Of a stretch of 6,894 nucleotides of DNA, positions 5,828-6,894 are shown one piece after another; within the stretch, counting starts at the first letter, position 1; each line of letters begins with the position of its first letter. The notes under the pieces are model-generated. The model saw nothing but the letters and a program-made list of their open reading frames with translations. It was not told where the DNA came from and made no database searches. The DNA is taken from contig JAGBOM010000090.1 of NCBI GenBank assembly GCA_017633865.1, positions 1 through 6,894 on the forward strand, in the 5' to 3' direction. This DNA comes from Opitutales bacterium (GTDB taxonomy: Bacteria; Verrucomicrobiota; Verrucomicrobiia; Opitutales; Intestinicryptomonadaceae). The translations under genes and the position numbers were made by a program.

Positions 5828-6894
5828 ATAGAAGGGAGAGGTTTTAATATCAGGCTTAGGGTTTAAAGAGTTCCACCGCCTTACAAACTCCTCCTCGTTA
5901 GAGGCGAAAAGCGGGGAGATTTCCAGATCGATTTTCGGGGCGCCGTCCGCGCCGCGCTCAAGGCGAACGCCGACTTTTTCAAGCCACTCGGCAAAGTATA
6001 TTTTCTGGTCGCGCACGCAGGTGGCGGGAGAGTCCACGCCAGAGGCGTTTTTTACGGCGGAAAATTCCTGGCTTCTTTTGCCCTCTATTACGAGCGGGTT
6101 TCTCGCCATTTTCAGCGCGTCGAAAACGAACATCTCGAATTTTATGGCGTTCGGCTCCGCGGGGGTGGCGGGGTTGCCGTTTTCGTCGGCGAAGGCGACT
6201 TTTTTGTTCGCGCGGTGGAAGGGCAGGGAAAAATCCGAGTAGCCGCCGAGGCGGTCCGCAAAGTCCAAATCTATAAGGTGGATTGCGACGCTGCCGGCGT
6301 CGAATTTTATCGAGCCGTCGGGGTTTCTCAATTCCTGATACTCCTTGGGCAAATCGGAATACTCGACAACGCACAAAGAGCCCTCGTAAACGCAAAAATG
6401 CCCCACTTTCTCAAGCGGGTACGCCTTCTTTATCATTTTTGACGACATCTGCGACCCGCCGAGAATATGGAAGCCCACAAAGTGCGGGTCTATTATGTTT
6501 ACGAGCGGGTTGTCCACCTGAAAGTAGCTTATAATGTCTACGCCGCGCTTTTTTAAGGCCGCCAAGGCGCCGCTTCTAGACATCGCCCTAAGGCAGCCGC
6601 CGTGGCCGTCGGGCACCATTGAAAGCGAATTTTTGGAGCGCAGTATAAGCTTGCCGCCCTCCGTTACGGCGGGCATTCTGCCCTGCTTTAAGAAATAAAC
6701 GCTGTCGGGATTCAGTCCGAAAAACCCGCGCTCCTCAAAAAATTTTCTCGTGTCGGAATCGTTCAAATGGCTCGTCATAATCATCCACGGGATTTCTACC
6801 CCGTAAACGCGCTTGGCGTCCAAAAGCTTTTCGGCGAAAATCTGAAAGAGCGGCTTGCGCTTTACGGGGCTGATTTCAAAAATCCCCTTCGGCG
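5816..6894 (-). CDS. UAP1/AGX1-like UDP-sugar pyrophosphorylase, 5' end beyond window
   Basis: This enzyme family (UDPGP; eukaryotic UDP-N-acetylhexosamine pyrophosphorylase type) couples UTP with a sugar 1-phosphate to make a UDP-sugar for envelope or storage polysaccharides. The frame is open to the window edge and 358 residues are visible, numbered here from codon 6892. They begin PKGIFEISPVKRKPLFQIFAE, a core family block. Next come IMTSHLND, KQGRMPAV at 69-76, PDGHGG at 94-99 (PDGNGG in human AGX1), VDNPLV at 126-131, DPHFVGFH at 135-142, VVEYSD at 175-180, FDAGSVAIH at 197-205, EPNAIKFEMFVFD at 246-258, EFSAVKNA from 276 and LEISPLF near the end. The glycine-rich GTRLG-type nucleotide loop should lie just outside the window, with roughly 100 residues missing. 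A TTG at 6823 is internal, not the start. GlcNAc-, GalNAc- or glucose-1-phosphate specificity cannot be decided. Confidence 0.9.
   Translation of the reverse strand, partial: PKGIFEISPVKRKPLFQIFAEKLLDAKRVYGVEIPWMIMTSHLNDSDTRKFFEERGFFGLNPDSVYFLKQGRMPAVTEGGKLILRSKNSLSMVPDGHGGCLRAMSRSGALAALKKRGVDIISYFQVDNPLVNIIDPHFVGFHILGGSQMSSKMIKKAYPLEKVGHFCVYEGSLCVVEYSDLPKEYQELRNPDGSIKFDAGSVAIHLIDLDFADRLGGYSDFSLPFHRANKKVAFADENGNPATPAEPNAIKFEMFVFDALKMARNPLVIEGKRSQEFSAVKNASGVDSPATCVRDQKIYFAEWLEKVGVRLERGADGAPKIDLEISPLFASNEEEFVRRWNSLNPKPDIKTSPFYLGV

Larger units (their letters stand above)
5567..5828. other. Structured intergenic element with imperfect terminal inverted repeats
   Basis: The left end TTAGGCGG (5573-5580) is the exact reverse complement of CCGCCTAA (5812-5819). 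The match continues imperfectly inward: AGG then TTTT on the left, AAAA then CCT on the right. CGTTTAG (5591-5597) is also complementary to CTAAACG (5816-5822). Inside are a hairpin at 5620-5651 (GCTCGAAA/TTTCGAGC plus an inner GAAT/ATTC), a hairpin at 5650-5667 (GCTTC/GAAGC) and a compound hairpin at 5687-5726 (CGCCT/AGGCG, CCGCAT/ATGCGG, AAAA/TTTT). A longer hairpin occupies 5730-5782. GCGGGAGG (5577-5584) plus CGTTT (5591-5595) can pair with 5684-5696 instead of with the right end. No transposase is inside. It could be a structured RNA gene or a MITE-like element; no known RNA family was recognised. Confidence 0.6.

Noticed and set aside
6821..6823. TTG as the true start of the nucleotidyltransferase gene
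   Set aside because: The frame continues upstream through the family block PKGIFEISPVKRKPLFQIFAE to the window edge, so the gene is truncated by the window.

Overview
The window looks like bacterial chromosome with ordinary core-metabolism genes. It holds five complete genes on the plus strand, then one complete and one window-truncated gene on the minus strand. Coding regions use many AAA lysine codons alongside G/C-rich third positions. Three things fit an anaerobic, possibly gut-associated member of the Verrucomicrobiota/PVC group: an UbiA-UbiX-UbiD trio of the menaquinone (futalosine-branch) type, a eukaryote-like UDP-sugar pyrophosphorylase, and a membrane-anchored Asp23-like protein. 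This placement is inference from gene style, not a marker-gene assignment.

Layout. Positions 16-3218 carry a tightly packed trio: a UbiA-family prenyltransferase, the flavin prenyltransferase UbiX and a UbiD-family decarboxylase, with gaps of 1 and 4 bases. UbiX makes prenylated FMN, UbiD needs that cofactor, and UbiA attaches the polyprenyl tail, so the three form one functional unit for a prenylated quinone. An 81-base gap with a weak hairpin leads to a small membrane-anchored Asp23/AmaP-like protein (3300-3845), followed by thiE for thiamine phosphate synthase (3901-4557). A compact hairpin at 4563-4580 separates thiE from the convergent minus-strand hisA (4600-5322). At the right edge is the 3' portion of a minus-strand UAP1/AGX1-like nucleotidyltransferase (5816-6894, 5' end beyond the window).

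The roughly 490 bases between hisA and the nucleotidyltransferase hold no convincing protein gene but are unusually structured. Positions 5365-5504 are a chain of back-to-back hairpins that looks like a dispersed palindromic repeat. Positions 5505-5566 are strongly A-rich. Positions 5567-5828 form an element of about 260 bp bounded by imperfect inverted repeats. It contains several nested hairpins, a 13-bp long-range pairing, and a long hairpin with a tandem G.A motif that may also act as a terminator. This element is the best candidate in the window for something undescribed: a structured RNA or a small non-autonomous mobile element.
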